Part shown: positions 7,261 through 16,467 of the stretch, piece by piece
Numbering within the stretch: position 1 is the first letter of the stretch
Layout: every line of letters starts with the position of its first letter
NCBI RefSeq assembly: GCF_022760965.1
Contig: NZ_JAKVIJ010000010.1
Coordinates: 1-64,000, forward strand
Length of the DNA stretch: 64,000 bases
Source of the DNA: Simplicispira sedimenti
Lineage (GTDB): Bacteria > Pseudomonadota > Gammaproteobacteria > Burkholderiales > Burkholderiaceae_C
Direction of reading: 5' to 3'
Notes under the pieces: generated by a model
Told to the model about the DNA's origin: nothing
What the model saw: only the letters and a program-made list of their open reading frames with translations
The model's database searches: none
Made by a program: the position numbers and the translations under genes

Positions 7261-7285
7261 CAAAAAAGGCGCCCCGAGGGACGCC
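7261..7285 (-). terminator. Rho-independent terminator of prs
   Basis: On the minus strand GGCGTCC-CTCG-GGGCGCC is followed by TTTTTT (7267-7262). The stem has one G-T pair. It lies 20 nt after the prs stop, so rplY probably depends on partial read-through or on its own promoter in the remaining 50 nt. Confidence 0.75.
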
Positions 7286-7304
7286 CTGCGTGTTGTTCGC
7301 GCGG

Positions 7305-8279
7305 TCAGAACAGGTTGTCCTGGTCGGCAAACAGACTCATCACCGAGTCTCCCTTGGCAATGCGCTGGATCGTTTCGGCGATCAGCGGGGCCACGGAGAG
7401 CTGGCGGATCTTGGCGCAGCCGCGTGCAGCTTCGCTCAAGGGAATGGTGTTGGTGACCACGACTTCGTCAAGGGCAGCGCCCTGGGCGATGCGCTCGATG
7501 GCGGGGCCAGAAAAAATGGGGTGTGTGCAGTAGGCGTACACCTTCTTGGCACCGCGCTCCTTCAGCACCTCGGCAGCTTTGACCAGCGTACCGGCGGTGT
7601 CGATCATGTCGTCCATGATCACGCAGTTGCGCCCTTCGATGTCGCCGATCACATGCATCACTTCGGATACGTTGGCCTTGGGGCGGCGCTTGTCGATGAT
7701 GGCCAGGTCGCACCCCAGTTGCTTGGCCAGTGCGCGTGCGCGCACTACGCCGCCCACGTCGGGCGAGACGACGATCAGGTCGTCGTAGTCCTTCTGGCGC
7801 AGATCACCCAGCAGCACGGGGGACGCGTAGATGTTGTCCACCGGAATGTCGAAAAAGCCTTGGATCTGGTCGGCGTGCAGGTCCATGGTCAGCACGCGGG
7901 CCACGCCCACGGCCTGAAGCATGTTGGCGACGACTTTGGCCGAGATAGGCACACGCGTGGAGCGCGGACGGCGATCCTGGCGGGCGTAGCCAAAATAGGG
8001 AATCACGGCACTGATGCGTTCGGCCGAGGCGCGCTTGAGCGCATCGACCATGATCAGCAGTTCCATGAGGTTTTCGTTGGTGGGCGCGCAGGTGGACTGC
8101 ACCACGAACACGTCGCGGGCGCGCACGTTCTGGTTGACCTCCACGGTGACTTCGCCGTCGGAAAAGCGGCCTACGTGGGCTGCGCCGAGGGAAATATGGA
8201 GGTGTTGGGCAATTTCAGCCGCCAATGCGGGATTGGCATTGCCGGTGAAAACCATGAAGTCGGGTTGGTTGGCCTGCAT
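7305..8279 (-). CDS. prs: Ribose-phosphate pyrophosphokinase
   Basis: This 324-aa enzyme makes PRPP from ribose 5-phosphate and ATP for nucleotide, histidine and tryptophan synthesis. It shows FSDGEVTVEVNQNVRGxD-type phosphate binding (NVRARDVFVVQ), IPYFGYARQDR (flexible loop), LHADQIQGFF, VVSPDVGGVVRARALA and the PRPP loop VIMDDMIDTAGTL. The ATG at 8279 gives the usual N-terminus (FMVFTGNANPALA). tRNA-Gln lies 47 nt upstream on the same strand, so both may share a promoter. The length is normal. Confidence 0.98.
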   Translation of the reverse strand: MQANQPDFMVFTGNANPALAAEIAQHLHISLGAAHVGRFSDGEVTVEVNQNVRARDVFVVQSTCAPTNENLMELLIMVDALKRASAERISAVIPYFGYARQDRRPRSTRVPISAKVVANMLQAVGVARVLTMDLHADQIQGFFDIPVDNIYASPVLLGDLRQKDYDDLIVVSPDVGGVVRARALAKQLGCDLAIIDKRRPKANVSEVMHVIGDIEGRNCVIMDDMIDTAGTLVKAAEVLKERGAKKVYAYCTHPIFSGPAIERIAQGAALDEVVVTNTIPLSEAARGCAKIRQLSVAPLIAETIQRIAKGDSVMSLFADQDNLF

Positions 8280-8326
8280 GAGCGTCCCAGCGGTCTGAAA
8301 TGATTTGCCTGTGCGCGATGAGGATT

Positions 8327-8403
8327 TGGCAGGGGAGGAAGGACTCGAACCCTCGCATGCCGGAATCAAAATCCGGTGCCTTTACCAACTTGGCGACTCC
8401 CCT
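8327..8403 (-). tRNA. trnQ: tRNA-Gln (UUG)
   Basis: The acceptor stem AGGGGAG pairs perfectly with CTCCCCT, the discriminator is G and CCA is encoded. The anticodon stem CCGGA/TCCGG carries the loop TTTTGAT with anticodon TTG, and the T-loop is TTCGAGT. It sits between ispE and prs, as in many betaproteobacteria. Confidence 0.95.
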
Positions 8404-8441
8404 ACACAGGTGACTTGCCGAAGCGGCAAACCACCGAAACT

Positions 8442-9293
8442 TCAATCCTCTGCCCATCCTGCCAGAGGATGCTGCGTCAGATTCTCGCATGCCTTGACCT
8501 GCCAGGTGCCAGGAGCACCGCTAAGATCCACTGCATGTGGCATTTGTGCAAACACTGCACTTCCAGAGCCCGTCATTCTACCATGTAATCCGCGTGCCTG
8601 GAGCCAATCGAGGGCTTGTTGCACATCGGGGCACAGTGCCTGCGCGATGCTTTGCAAGTCATTACGACCAAAGTCGTAGTGTGCTGCAGCAAAGCCTATG
8701 ATTGTAGCACTATCTGAATCGCGTTTCAAAACGGGGGATGCAAAAATTTTTGCAGTCTCGATGCCGGCCGCGGGTTTGACCACGGCAAAGCGCGCAGTCG
8801 GCAGTGCGCTCGCACCTGTAAGAGGTGTGATGCGCTCGCCAATGCCCTCGACCCAGGCATGGTGGCCGCACAGGAAAAACGGCACGTCGGCACCCAGGCG
8901 CACCGCAATGGCCTGCAGTTGCGGCGTGCGCAGGCCCAGCTTCCAGAGGCGGTTGAGTGCCAGCAGCGTGGTGGCGGCGTCCGAGGAGCCCCCGCCCATG
9001 CCCGCCTGCGCCGGAACGCGCTTGAGCACGCCGATGTGCGCGCCCAGGGAGCAGCCCGTGCTCTGCTGCAGCGCGCGCGCAGCGCGCAGCGTCAAATCGT
9101 CTGGGGGCAGTGCGGGGCCCAGGTCTTCCCGCGTGAGCTGGCCGTCCCTGCGCAGCGAGAAGTGCAGTGTGTCGCACCAGTCGATCAGCATGAAAACCGA
9201 TTGCAGCAGGTGGTAGCCATCGTCCCTGCGCCCGGTGATGTGCAGAAAGAGATTCAGTTTGGCGGGGGCTGGAACGTCGTAAAGGGACAGCAT
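8442..9293 (-). CDS. ispE: 4-diphosphocytidyl-2-C-methyl-D-erythritol kinase
   Basis: This 283-aa GHMP kinase phosphorylates CDP-ME at the 2-position in the MEP isoprenoid pathway. The N-terminal PAPAKLNLFLHITGRRDDGYH is typical, and the ATP-binding glycine loop PAQAGMGGGSSDAA is at residues 94-107. GRMTGSGSAVF near the C-terminus is the third GHMP motif. The start MLSLYDVPAPAKLN is normal. It follows lolB by 22 nt and likely belongs to a TPR-lolB-ispE operon. The same pathway's last enzyme, IspH, is encoded at 60.9 kb. Confidence 0.97.
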   Translation of the reverse strand: MLSLYDVPAPAKLNLFLHITGRRDDGYHLLQSVFMLIDWCDTLHFSLRRDGQLTREDLGPALPPDDLTLRAARALQQSTGCSLGAHIGVLKRVPAQAGMGGGSSDAATTLLALNRLWKLGLRTPQLQAIAVRLGADVPFFLCGHHAWVEGIGERITPLTGASALPTARFAVVKPAAGIETAKIFASPVLKRDSDSATIIGFAAAHYDFGRNDLQSIAQALCPDVQQALDWLQARGLHGRMTGSGSAVFAQMPHAVDLSGAPGTWQVKACENLTQHPLAGWAED

Positions 9294-9315
9294 CGCAAAA
9301 GAAGGCAGGGCGGTG

Positions 9316-9825
9316 TCAGGGGTTCAACAGTATGCGCAGCATGGCGGCTGGTGGTGGTTGGGTGCGTGTGGCACTCAGGCGTCCTTCGTCCAGTTGCTGC
9401 AGGTCTGCCTGCCAACCGCCAGCCAAGGTGGGCACTCCTGAGAGCCAGTCGAACAGCGCATCAATGGGCAGGGCTTCGCCCGTCACCTCGCGCAGCAGGG
9501 CTGAAAGTGTTGCTGCGCTGCGGCGTTCCTGGGCTGTTTCAATGGAGGCTTCGCCCACGGACCATTGAAGACGCGCCAGCAGGGTGCCCAGAGGGGTGGA
9601 CAGTTCCAGGCGGCCGTTGTCTGCGGAGCCCTGCAGGTCGAAAAGGGCGGCGAAGGAGCGAGGAGCATCAGGGTCGTCCACACGCAGATGGATGCGTCCA
9701 CTCCAGGGGCCGGTGGACGGCGTATGCGCACTCCGGCTCTGTGGCTGCGCACAGCCCACCAGCCACACCGACGACAGGGCATACAGCCCGGCCTGGCAGA
9801 GGGCGCGCCGGTTCCAGGGAGACAT
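9316..9825 (-). CDS. lolB: Outer-membrane lipoprotein LolB
   Basis: This lipoprotein receives lipoproteins from LolA and inserts them in the outer membrane. A signal peptide ends in the lipobox LVGC, followed by the GxxxLR-type beta domain (WSGRIHLRVDD) and PIDALFDWLSG, which matches LolB family regions. The ATG at 9825 gives a 24-residue signal peptide; a GTG at 9840 is possible but its AGAAGG is too close. The product of about 169 aa is slightly short for LolB but plausible. The partner genes lolC and lolD lie at 24.3 kb. Confidence 0.88.
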   Translation of the reverse strand: MSPWNRRALCQAGLYALSSVWLVGCAQPQSRSAHTPSTGPWSGRIHLRVDDPDAPRSFAALFDLQGSADNGRLELSTPLGTLLARLQWSVGEASIETAQERRSAATLSALLREVTGEALPIDALFDWLSGVPTLAGGWQADLQQLDEGRLSATRTQPPPAAMLRILLNP

Positions 9826-9846
9826 GAGGGAGACTCTCACGCCTTC

Positions 9847-11607
9847 TCAGGGCTTGACACCCAGGCGCTTGAGGGTTTCGCGCAGCACCTCATTGTCGGC
9901 ATTGAGCCTGGCGCTTTCCTTCCAGAGCTTCCGCGCCGCCTCTTTTTCGCCCAAGACCCAGAGCACTTCACCCAGGTGCGCCGCAATTTCTGCGTCGGGG
10001 CGTAGCCGGTAGGCGCGTTCCAGCAACTGGCGCGCCTGGGGCATATTGCCCATGCGGTACTCGATCCAGCCCAGGCTGTCGGTGATGAAGGGGTCGTTGG
10101 GGGCCAGGCTCAGGGCGCGCTCGATCAGGAGCCTGGCTTCTTCGAGTTGCACTCCACGGTCGGCCAGCGAGTAGCCCAGGGCGTTGAGCGCATGTTGGTA
10201 GTTGGGGTTGCGGGCAATCACCTTGCGCAACAGGCGCTCCATTTCGTCGTGCCGCCCCAGTTTGTCTGCCAGCATGGCCAGCTCGTACTCCAGATCGTCG
10301 TCATCGGGGGTGGCCTTGACCAGCTTTCCCTGCAGTGTGTAGGCCTCGCGGTATGCACGTGCATCGCGCAGTAATTGCACCTCGGCTTGTTGGTTCATGC
10401 GCCGGGCCTCATCGGTCTCGGCGGGCAGGCTCTGCAACAGGGCGCGTGCTTCCTTGAGCTTGCCCTGGCGGGCCAGCAAGGATGCGCGCCGGGTTTGGGC
10501 GCTGAAAAGCTCTTTGCCGTCTTCGATGCGCTGCAACCATTGCTCAGCCGCCGCATAGTCCCCGCGTTTTTCCGCGATCTGAGCATGCAACAGGTAGGCC
10601 TGCGTCAGGCTGGCACGCAGCGTTTCATTGTCCGGCGATGACTTTGCGAGGCGCAGCAGTTCACCCAGCGATGCTTCGGCGGCCTCGTACTGCTGGTCTT
10701 GTACCTGAAGCGCCGCCTGCGCGAGCCAAGCCTGGGGCAGGTCGGGCTTTTCGGTGGTCACGGCCTTCAATTGGCTGCGGGCCTCGGGGTAGCGCTGTTG
10801 TTCAAGCAACAGCCGGGCATAGGCCATGCGCACTTCAGGGCTGGGACGTTGCTGCAGGTAGGCGGTCAATAAGGGCTCGGCATCGGCAGTGCCGTTCTCC
10901 ATCAGCTCCAGGGCGAGCACGGCAGGACCGTCGGCTTGTGCATGTGACGCCTGCCCCCGCCGCGCCGCATCCAGGGCTCCGGTGGCGTCTTGGGCCTGCA
11001 GGCGCATGCGTCCGATGGCGGTCCAGGCAGCGGCGGCGGTTGCCCCCTCGGCGCGCAGTTCAGTGTTCAGTGCCTTTTCGAGCATGCGCGCGGCTTGCGC
11101 CTTGTCTGGCGCTCTGCGCAACAACTGTGGCAAGGCCAGCAGCATTCCCGGCTTTTCGGCGTCCGGCGTCTGGTCCAGCATCTCGCGCAGGGGGGTAGGA
11201 ATGTCGTCGATGCGGTTGAGGGCGATCAGGATCTGCAGCACATAGCGGTTGGCGTCGGTGGACTGCGGTGTCGCCTGCTTCCAGGCCTGGGCGGCAGCCA
11301 GTGCCTGGTCTCCCGCACGCGCCTGCAGGGCGATGTCCGTGGCACGTTGGAACAGCCGCTCGTCGTTGCTGCGGCGGGCTGCCTCCAGAACCAGTGCATA
11401 CCCGGTGCCGGGATCACCTTCGCGTGTGACGATTTCTCCCAGCAGTATTTCGTAAAACAGGGTGGCATCCAGCAGCGCCGAAGCGATCGGCCTGTCCCCT
11501 GGGGCGGCAGTCTGGTGCTGGGGTGTTTGTGGGGGTGCTGCGAGACAGGCGCTCGCCACGAGTGCGCCCGGCAAGAAGGTCGCCAGAATGCGAAGAATAT
11601 GGAGCAT
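9847..11607 (-). CDS. Exported tetratricopeptide-repeat protein
   Basis: This protein of about 586 aa starts with a signal peptide (LRILATFLPGALVASACLA), so it acts in the periplasm or on the outer membrane. The rest is a chain of degenerate TPR helices; the clearest repeats are in the C-terminal third (PNYQHALNALGYSLADRG, PFITDSLGWIEYRMG, PDAEIAAHLGEVLWVLG). It is the first gene of the TPR-lolB-ispE operon, a conserved betaproteobacterial association; a role in envelope assembly is inferred. Another ATG 18 nt upstream is possible. It is divergent from mutM, with only 46 nt between starts. Confidence 0.88.
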   Translation of the reverse strand: MLHILRILATFLPGALVASACLAAPPQTPQHQTAAPGDRPIASALLDATLFYEILLGEIVTREGDPGTGYALVLEAARRSNDERLFQRATDIALQARAGDQALAAAQAWKQATPQSTDANRYVLQILIALNRIDDIPTPLREMLDQTPDAEKPGMLLALPQLLRRAPDKAQAARMLEKALNTELRAEGATAAAAWTAIGRMRLQAQDATGALDAARRGQASHAQADGPAVLALELMENGTADAEPLLTAYLQQRPSPEVRMAYARLLLEQQRYPEARSQLKAVTTEKPDLPQAWLAQAALQVQDQQYEAAEASLGELLRLAKSSPDNETLRASLTQAYLLHAQIAEKRGDYAAAEQWLQRIEDGKELFSAQTRRASLLARQGKLKEARALLQSLPAETDEARRMNQQAEVQLLRDARAYREAYTLQGKLVKATPDDDDLEYELAMLADKLGRHDEMERLLRKVIARNPNYQHALNALGYSLADRGVQLEEARLLIERALSLAPNDPFITDSLGWIEYRMGNMPQARQLLERAYRLRPDAEIAAHLGEVLWVLGEKEAARKLWKESARLNADNEVLRETLKRLGVKP

Positions 11608-11653
11608 CAAACCATAATAATCCATGCCCGTGGTGGGCAAGGGGAGTACCTTT

Positions 11654-12469
11654 ATGCCGGAGTTGCCCGAAGTGGAAGTCACTCGCCGTGGCATTGCTAC
11701 CGCCTTGGTGGGAGCGCGGATACGAGCGGTGGTGCTTGGCAAACCCTTGCGTTGGCCACTGGGCTGTGACCCAGCCCGCTTGGTCGGGCGTGCCTTCACC
11801 GCCGTGGGGCGACGTGGCAAGTACCTGTTGCTGGAGTTGGACGAAGGCTGCCTGATCGTGCACCTGGGCATGTCCGGCAGCCTGCGCTGGCTGGTGCAAC
11901 CTACTGAGCCGGGCCCACACGACCATTTCGATGCTTGCACCGACCGGGGGACGCTGCGTTTGCATGATCCGCGGCGCTTCGGCGCCGTGGTCCATGTGGC
12001 CAGTTTGCAGGATCCGATGGCGTGCAAGCTGCTGGGCGGCCTGGGGGTGGAACCCCTGTCGGACGATTTTCAAATGCGTAACTGGCTGCTCGCGCTGCGC
12101 CACAGCCGCCAGGCGATCAAGCAACTTCTGCTGTCGGGGCGCGTGGTGGTTGGTGTGGGCAACATCTATGCGTGTGAGGCCTTGTTCCGAGCGGGCATCC
12201 GACCCAGCACCCCCGCCTTGCGCATCGGTCCCGCACGGGCGCACCGGCTCCATGCGGCCATCCGGGAAGTGTTGGCCGAGGCGGTGAATCTGGGGGGGAG
12301 CACCTTGCGGGACTTCGCCAGCGCACATGGCCACGCCGGGGAATTTCAGCAGCATGCACAGGTGTATGGCCGGGAGGGCCTGCCCTGCAGGGTGTGCGGC
12401 ACCCAGGTGCGCATGGAGCGGCAGGGGCAGCGCAGCAGCTTCTTTTGTCCACGCTGTCAGCGTCCCTGA
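11654..12469 (+). CDS. mutM: Formamidopyrimidine-DNA glycosylase
   Basis: This 271-aa bifunctional glycosylase/AP lyase removes 8-oxoguanine and FapyG. It begins PELPEVEV, where processed Pro2 is the nucleophile and E3 is catalytic, which fixes the start at 11654 against an ATG 30 nt upstream. The helix-two-turn-helix region reads VGNIYACEALF and the C-terminal zinc finger has four Cys (CRVCG and CPRCQ). MutY, the second enzyme of the 8-oxoG system, is encoded 2 kb downstream, separated by the dynamin-like gene. Confidence 0.98.
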   Translation: MPELPEVEVTRRGIATALVGARIRAVVLGKPLRWPLGCDPARLVGRAFTAVGRRGKYLLLELDEGCLIVHLGMSGSLRWLVQPTEPGPHDHFDACTDRGTLRLHDPRRFGAVVHVASLQDPMACKLLGGLGVEPLSDDFQMRNWLLALRHSRQAIKQLLLSGRVVVGVGNIYACEALFRAGIRPSTPALRIGPARAHRLHAAIREVLAEAVNLGGSTLRDFASAHGHAGEFQQHAQVYGREGLPCRVCGTQVRMERQGQRSSFFCPRCQRP

Positions 12470-12579
12470 TTTGAGGCGCTGAAACCACGTTTCCTCGTGG
12501 TGCAGGGCGCAATGGCTGCGTCCGGTGCTATATTTTGTGCCTATTCGTGGCAGCCTATCCATAGACCATCGGGAGCAAA

Positions 12580-14544
12580 GTGGGACCCTCCTTCAACGAG
12601 CAGTTCGAGCAGCACGGCGTCTGGCGGCGCGAATTCGCCCGGCAACTCAAGCAGCTGGGCGAGTGGATGTCTGCGCACGATCTCATGGATGCCGCCGTCC
12701 AGGAGCGTTTGCAACGGCTCGAAGGGCAACTGCGGTCCGACCGCATCATGGTGGCCTTCGTGGCCGAGTTCTCGCGAGGCAAGTCCGAGCTGATCAACGC
12801 CATCTTCTTTGCCGACTACGGCAGGCGCATCATGCCGGCCAGTGCGGGGCGCACCACAATGTGCCCCACCGAGCTGGGCTACGACCCGCAGGTTCCTCAT
12901 TGCCTGCGCCTTCTTCCCATTGAAACGCGCCTGCAGATGCAGGGGCTGGCCGAGTGGCGGCTCAAGCCCGAGCGTTGGGTCGAGGTGCCCTTGCAGGTAG
13001 GGGATGCCGATCAGATTTCGCGTGCGCTCGAAAAAGTGGCGCAGGTGCGCAAGGTCAGCGTGGACGATGCACGGGCCATGGGCTTCTGGCATGACGACAT
13101 GCCCGATGACAACCCGTCGCTCGATGCGCAGGGCATGGTCGAGGTGCCTCTGTGGCGTCACGCCATCATCAACCTGCCCCATCCGTTGCTCAAGCAGGGC
13201 TTGGTCATTCTGGACACGCCGGGCCTCAACGCTGTGGGTGCCGAGCCTGAACTGACCGTCAACCTGATTCCCCAGGCCCATGCAGTGGTGTTCATTCTGG
13301 GTGCGGACACGGGCGTGACCCGCTCGGACCTGAGCATCTGGCGCGAGCATCTGGCAGCCGCATCGCAAGGGGCCGACGCGCGCCTGGTGGTGCTCAACAA
13401 GATCGACACCCTCTGGGACACGCTCAACTCGGCCCAGCAAATCCAGGACCAACTGGAGCGCCAGCGCCAGACCTCCGCCGAAATGTTGGGCGTGCGATTG
13501 GACCAGGTGCTGCCCGTCTCGGCCCAAAAGGGGCTGGTGGCCAAGATCCAGTGCGACGACGTCATGTTGGAGGCCAGCGGCCTGCCGGTACTGGAAGAGG
13601 CGCTCGGGCGCGGCATCATGGGCCAGCGCCAGGCCATTCTGCGTTCGGCCATCAGTGCAGGCATTGCCAGCCTGCGCACTGAAACTGCGCGGGTGCTCAA
13701 CATCCGTCGGCGGGACTTGGACGAGCAGATGCTGGAACTGCGCAGCCTGCGCGGCAAGAATTCGTCCGTCATCCTGGCCATGCGCAACCGCATCGAGCAG
13801 GAACAGCGCGAGTTTGACCTGAGCACCACGCGTATCCATGCCGTGCGGGCCGTGCACATCAAGCTCTTGCGCGATGTGTTCCACAAGCTCGGCAGCAAGG
13901 CCCTCAAGGAGCAACTGGCGCCGCTGATGGCCAGCCTGCAGCAAAAGGGTCTCAAGCTGGGTGTGCGCAAGCAGTATGAAGAGGTTTTCCGTAAGTTGCA
14001 GGACACGCTCGATGGTGTGCAGTCCGCTGCCACGGAAATCCAGGCCATGTTGGAAGGCACGTTTCGTCAGCTCAATGCCGAGTTTGGCTTTTCGCTGCAG
14101 GTTCCTGCGGCGCCCCAGCTTCAGGAATTCGGTAACGAAATTGCGCGCATCGAGCAAGGACACCTGCAGTACCTGGGCATGGGCAATACGCTCAAACTGT
14201 TGCAGCCGGAATTTGCCGAACGGCTGGGGCGCGCGCTGTCCATCCGCTTGCGCTCGGTGTACGAATCGGTGGCCAACGACCTGGAACTGTGGAGCAAGTC
14301 CGCCACGGCCCAGCTTGATGCCCAACTGCGTGAGCGCAAGCGCAGCTTTGCGCGCCGCATCGAGGCGGTGGACCGCATCCAGCAGGCCGCTACCGGCCTG
14401 GAAGAGCGCATCACCGAGATCGAGGAAGGCGAGGCCGAACTGCAGCGGCTGGACGACCATCTGCTGCAGCTGACCGAGCAGCTCATGGCCCTGGCCGAAG
14501 ATCCGGCCGAGGTCGAGCACCACGATATCTTTGCCCCAGCATGA
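12580..14544 (+). CDS. Dynamin-like GTPase
   Basis: This 654-aa protein has an N-terminal GTPase domain and a long helical C-terminal stalk. The P-loop is AEFSRGKS (residues 62-69), with Ala where the first Gly is usual. Switch II is LDTPGLN, with G4 NKID about 55 residues later. Two or three coiled-coil segments follow (about 345-420 and 590-650), as in bacterial dynamin-like proteins that remodel or repair membranes. The start codon is GTG with GGGAG 4 nt upstream. The stop overlaps the mutY start in ATGA, so translation is coupled. The role is unknown. Confidence 0.8.
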   Translation: MGPSFNEQFEQHGVWRREFARQLKQLGEWMSAHDLMDAAVQERLQRLEGQLRSDRIMVAFVAEFSRGKSELINAIFFADYGRRIMPASAGRTTMCPTELGYDPQVPHCLRLLPIETRLQMQGLAEWRLKPERWVEVPLQVGDADQISRALEKVAQVRKVSVDDARAMGFWHDDMPDDNPSLDAQGMVEVPLWRHAIINLPHPLLKQGLVILDTPGLNAVGAEPELTVNLIPQAHAVVFILGADTGVTRSDLSIWREHLAAASQGADARLVVLNKIDTLWDTLNSAQQIQDQLERQRQTSAEMLGVRLDQVLPVSAQKGLVAKIQCDDVMLEASGLPVLEEALGRGIMGQRQAILRSAISAGIASLRTETARVLNIRRRDLDEQMLELRSLRGKNSSVILAMRNRIEQEQREFDLSTTRIHAVRAVHIKLLRDVFHKLGSKALKEQLAPLMASLQQKGLKLGVRKQYEEVFRKLQDTLDGVQSAATEIQAMLEGTFRQLNAEFGFSLQVPAAPQLQEFGNEIARIEQGHLQYLGMGNTLKLLQPEFAERLGRALSIRLRSVYESVANDLELWSKSATAQLDAQLRERKRSFARRIEAVDRIQQAATGLEERITEIEEGEAELQRLDDHLLQLTEQLMALAEDPAEVEHHDIFAPA

Positions 14545-15590
14545 GTGGCGCCCTCCCGCCAGTGGCACCCCTGGTGGTGTGCTGGCAGGCCGAACATGGC
14601 CGCTCCAGCCTGCCCTGGCAGTGCACCCGTGATCCTTATCGCGTTTGGCTCTCCGAAATCATGCTGCAGCAGACGCAGGTGGCTACGGTGCTGGACTACT
14701 ACGCACGTTTCCTGGCGCAGTTTCCTGATGTGCATGCGCTGGCAGCGGCGCCGCCGGACGATGTGTTGGCCTTGTGGAGCGGGCTGGGCTACTACAGCCG
14801 TGCCCGCAATCTGCACCGTTGTGCGCAGCAGGTGGTGCAGGTGCACGGAGGCCGTTTTCCCGCCACGGTGGCAGAACTGTCGGCCCTGCCAGGCATAGGT
14901 CGCTCTACCGCAGGCGCGATTGCCGCATTCTGTTTTGGCCAGCGGGCTCCCATTCTGGACGCCAACGTGCGCCGTGTTCTGACTCGCCTGTTGGGCTTTG
15001 ATGGCGACTTGGCGCAGGCGGCGCAGGAGCGCGCACTCTGGCAGCATGCCCAGGACTTGCTGCCGACCCAGCAGTTGGATGAATCCATGCCGCGCTACAC
15101 CCAGGGAATGATGGATCTGGGGGCCATGGTGTGCTTGCCCCGCCAGCCCCGGTGTGAGGCGTGCCCCTTGCAGGCGCACTGTGTGGCTCGGGCCAAAGGC
15201 ACCCCCGAGCAGTACCCGGTGCGCACACGCAAGCTGGTGCGCAAGGCCCAGGCATGGTGGTTGCTGCAATTGCAGGATGCCCAGGGCCAGGTGTGGCTGG
15301 AGCGCCGTCCTGAACGCGGTATCTGGGCGGGCTTGTACAGCCTGCCGGTGTTCGAGGAGCGCGAAGCGCTGATGGCCTGGCTGGAAGGTGCGCAGGCCCA
15401 GTTGCAGCAGGAACACCCTTCCATGCTGCATGTACTGACCCACCGTGACCTGTACCTGCACCGCGTGGTGGCCACGGTGGCGCAGCCGCCTGCCATGCCT
15501 GTGCCTGGCGGTTGGTACGCCTTGGCAGAGACAGCCGCGCTGGGGCTGGCCGCACCGGTGCGCAAACTGCTGCAGTCGGGCGCAGCGTAG
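14541..15590 (+). CDS. mutY: Adenine DNA glycosylase
   Basis: This 349-aa enzyme removes adenine mispaired with 8-oxoguanine. The catalytic Glu is E39 in LSEIMLQQTQV. The helix-hairpin-helix is LPGIGRSTAGAI followed by the essential Asp D140 in ILDANVRR. The 4Fe-4S cluster ligands are C198, C205, C208 and C214 with the expected C-x6-C-x2-C-x5-C spacing. A C-terminal NUDIX-like 8-oxoG recognition domain includes RRPERGIWAGLYSLP. It overlaps the dynamin-like gene by 4 nt and is convergent with rapZ, 5 nt away. Confidence 0.98.
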   Translation: MSGALPPVAPLVVCWQAEHGRSSLPWQCTRDPYRVWLSEIMLQQTQVATVLDYYARFLAQFPDVHALAAAPPDDVLALWSGLGYYSRARNLHRCAQQVVQVHGGRFPATVAELSALPGIGRSTAGAIAAFCFGQRAPILDANVRRVLTRLLGFDGDLAQAAQERALWQHAQDLLPTQQLDESMPRYTQGMMDLGAMVCLPRQPRCEACPLQAHCVARAKGTPEQYPVRTRKLVRKAQAWWLLQLQDAQGQVWLERRPERGIWAGLYSLPVFEEREALMAWLEGAQAQLQQEHPSMLHVLTHRDLYLHRVVATVAQPPAMPVPGGWYALAETAALGLAAPVRKLLQSGAA

Positions 15591-15595
15591 CGGGC

Positions 15596-16453
15596 TTAGC
15601 GGCCGTCCAGCTCGCGGTGGCGGCGCAGCGTGGGCCACTGGCTGGCAAAGCGCGCGGCCAGTCGCTCCACCAGATAAACCGAACGGTGCTGGCCACCCGT
15701 GCAACCAATGGCCACGGTCACATAGCTGCGGTGGTTGCGTGCCATGGCGGGCAGCCAGTGTTCCAGGAAGGCGGCAATGTGCTGCTCCATCACGTCCACT
15801 TCGGGTTGCTGCTTCAGAAAATCGGCCACCGGCGCATCCAGCCCGGTGAGATCGCGCAGATCGTTTTCGTAGTGCGGGTTGGGCAACATGCGCACGTCGA
15901 ACACGTAGTCGGCATCCACAGGTACGCCGTGCTTGAAGGCGAAAGACTGGAACACCAGCGACAGCCCGCCTTTGTCGGTGCCGATCAAGTCCTTGATGTA
16001 GGCCTGCAATTGCGATCCGCGCAGGTTGCTGGTGTCGATGACCTGGGCCTGTTCGCGCAATTCGGCCAGCAGCTCGCGTTCCAGCTCGATGACCTGCACC
16101 AGCGCCAGCCGCCCGTCGTCCTGCCTGCCGCCAGACAGTGGATGGCGGCGGCGCGTTTCCGAAAAGCGCCGGACCAGCGTGCCGGTGGTGGCATCGAGAA
16201 AAATCGAGTGCACGGCGCAACCCTGGCGGCGCAGTTCCTGCAGCTTGGAGGGCACCAGCGGCAAGGAGGTGGCGCTGCGCACATCCATGGCAATGGCCAG
16301 CCGGTTGCCGTGGTGCGTGTGTTCCAGCGCCACAAACGACAGCAGTAGCTCGGGCGGCAGGTTGTCCACGCAGTAGTAGCCCGCGTCTTCCAGCGCGCGC
16401 AGCGCAATGGATTTGCCCGAGCCCGACATGCCGGTGATGAGCACGATTTCCAT
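15596..16453 (-). CDS. rapZ: RNase adapter protein RapZ
   Basis: This 285-aa nucleotide-binding protein guides RNase E to the sRNA GlmZ in E. coli and so tunes amino-sugar synthesis; in this group the target is not established. Walker A is GMSGSGKS (residues 8-15). The C-terminal half has the conserved DVRMLPNPH, IGCTGGQHRSVYLVERLA and C-terminal HRE segments. The length is normal. It follows recN by 14 nt on the same strand. Confidence 0.96.
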   Translation of the reverse strand: MEIVLITGMSGSGKSIALRALEDAGYYCVDNLPPELLLSFVALEHTHHGNRLAIAMDVRSATSLPLVPSKLQELRRQGCAVHSIFLDATTGTLVRRFSETRRRHPLSGGRQDDGRLALVQVIELERELLAELREQAQVIDTSNLRGSQLQAYIKDLIGTDKGGLSLVFQSFAFKHGVPVDADYVFDVRMLPNPHYENDLRDLTGLDAPVADFLKQQPEVDVMEQHIAAFLEHWLPAMARNHRSYVTVAIGCTGGQHRSVYLVERLAARFASQWPTLRRHRELDGR

Positions 16454-16467
16454 GGTGGGGTGTTCTT

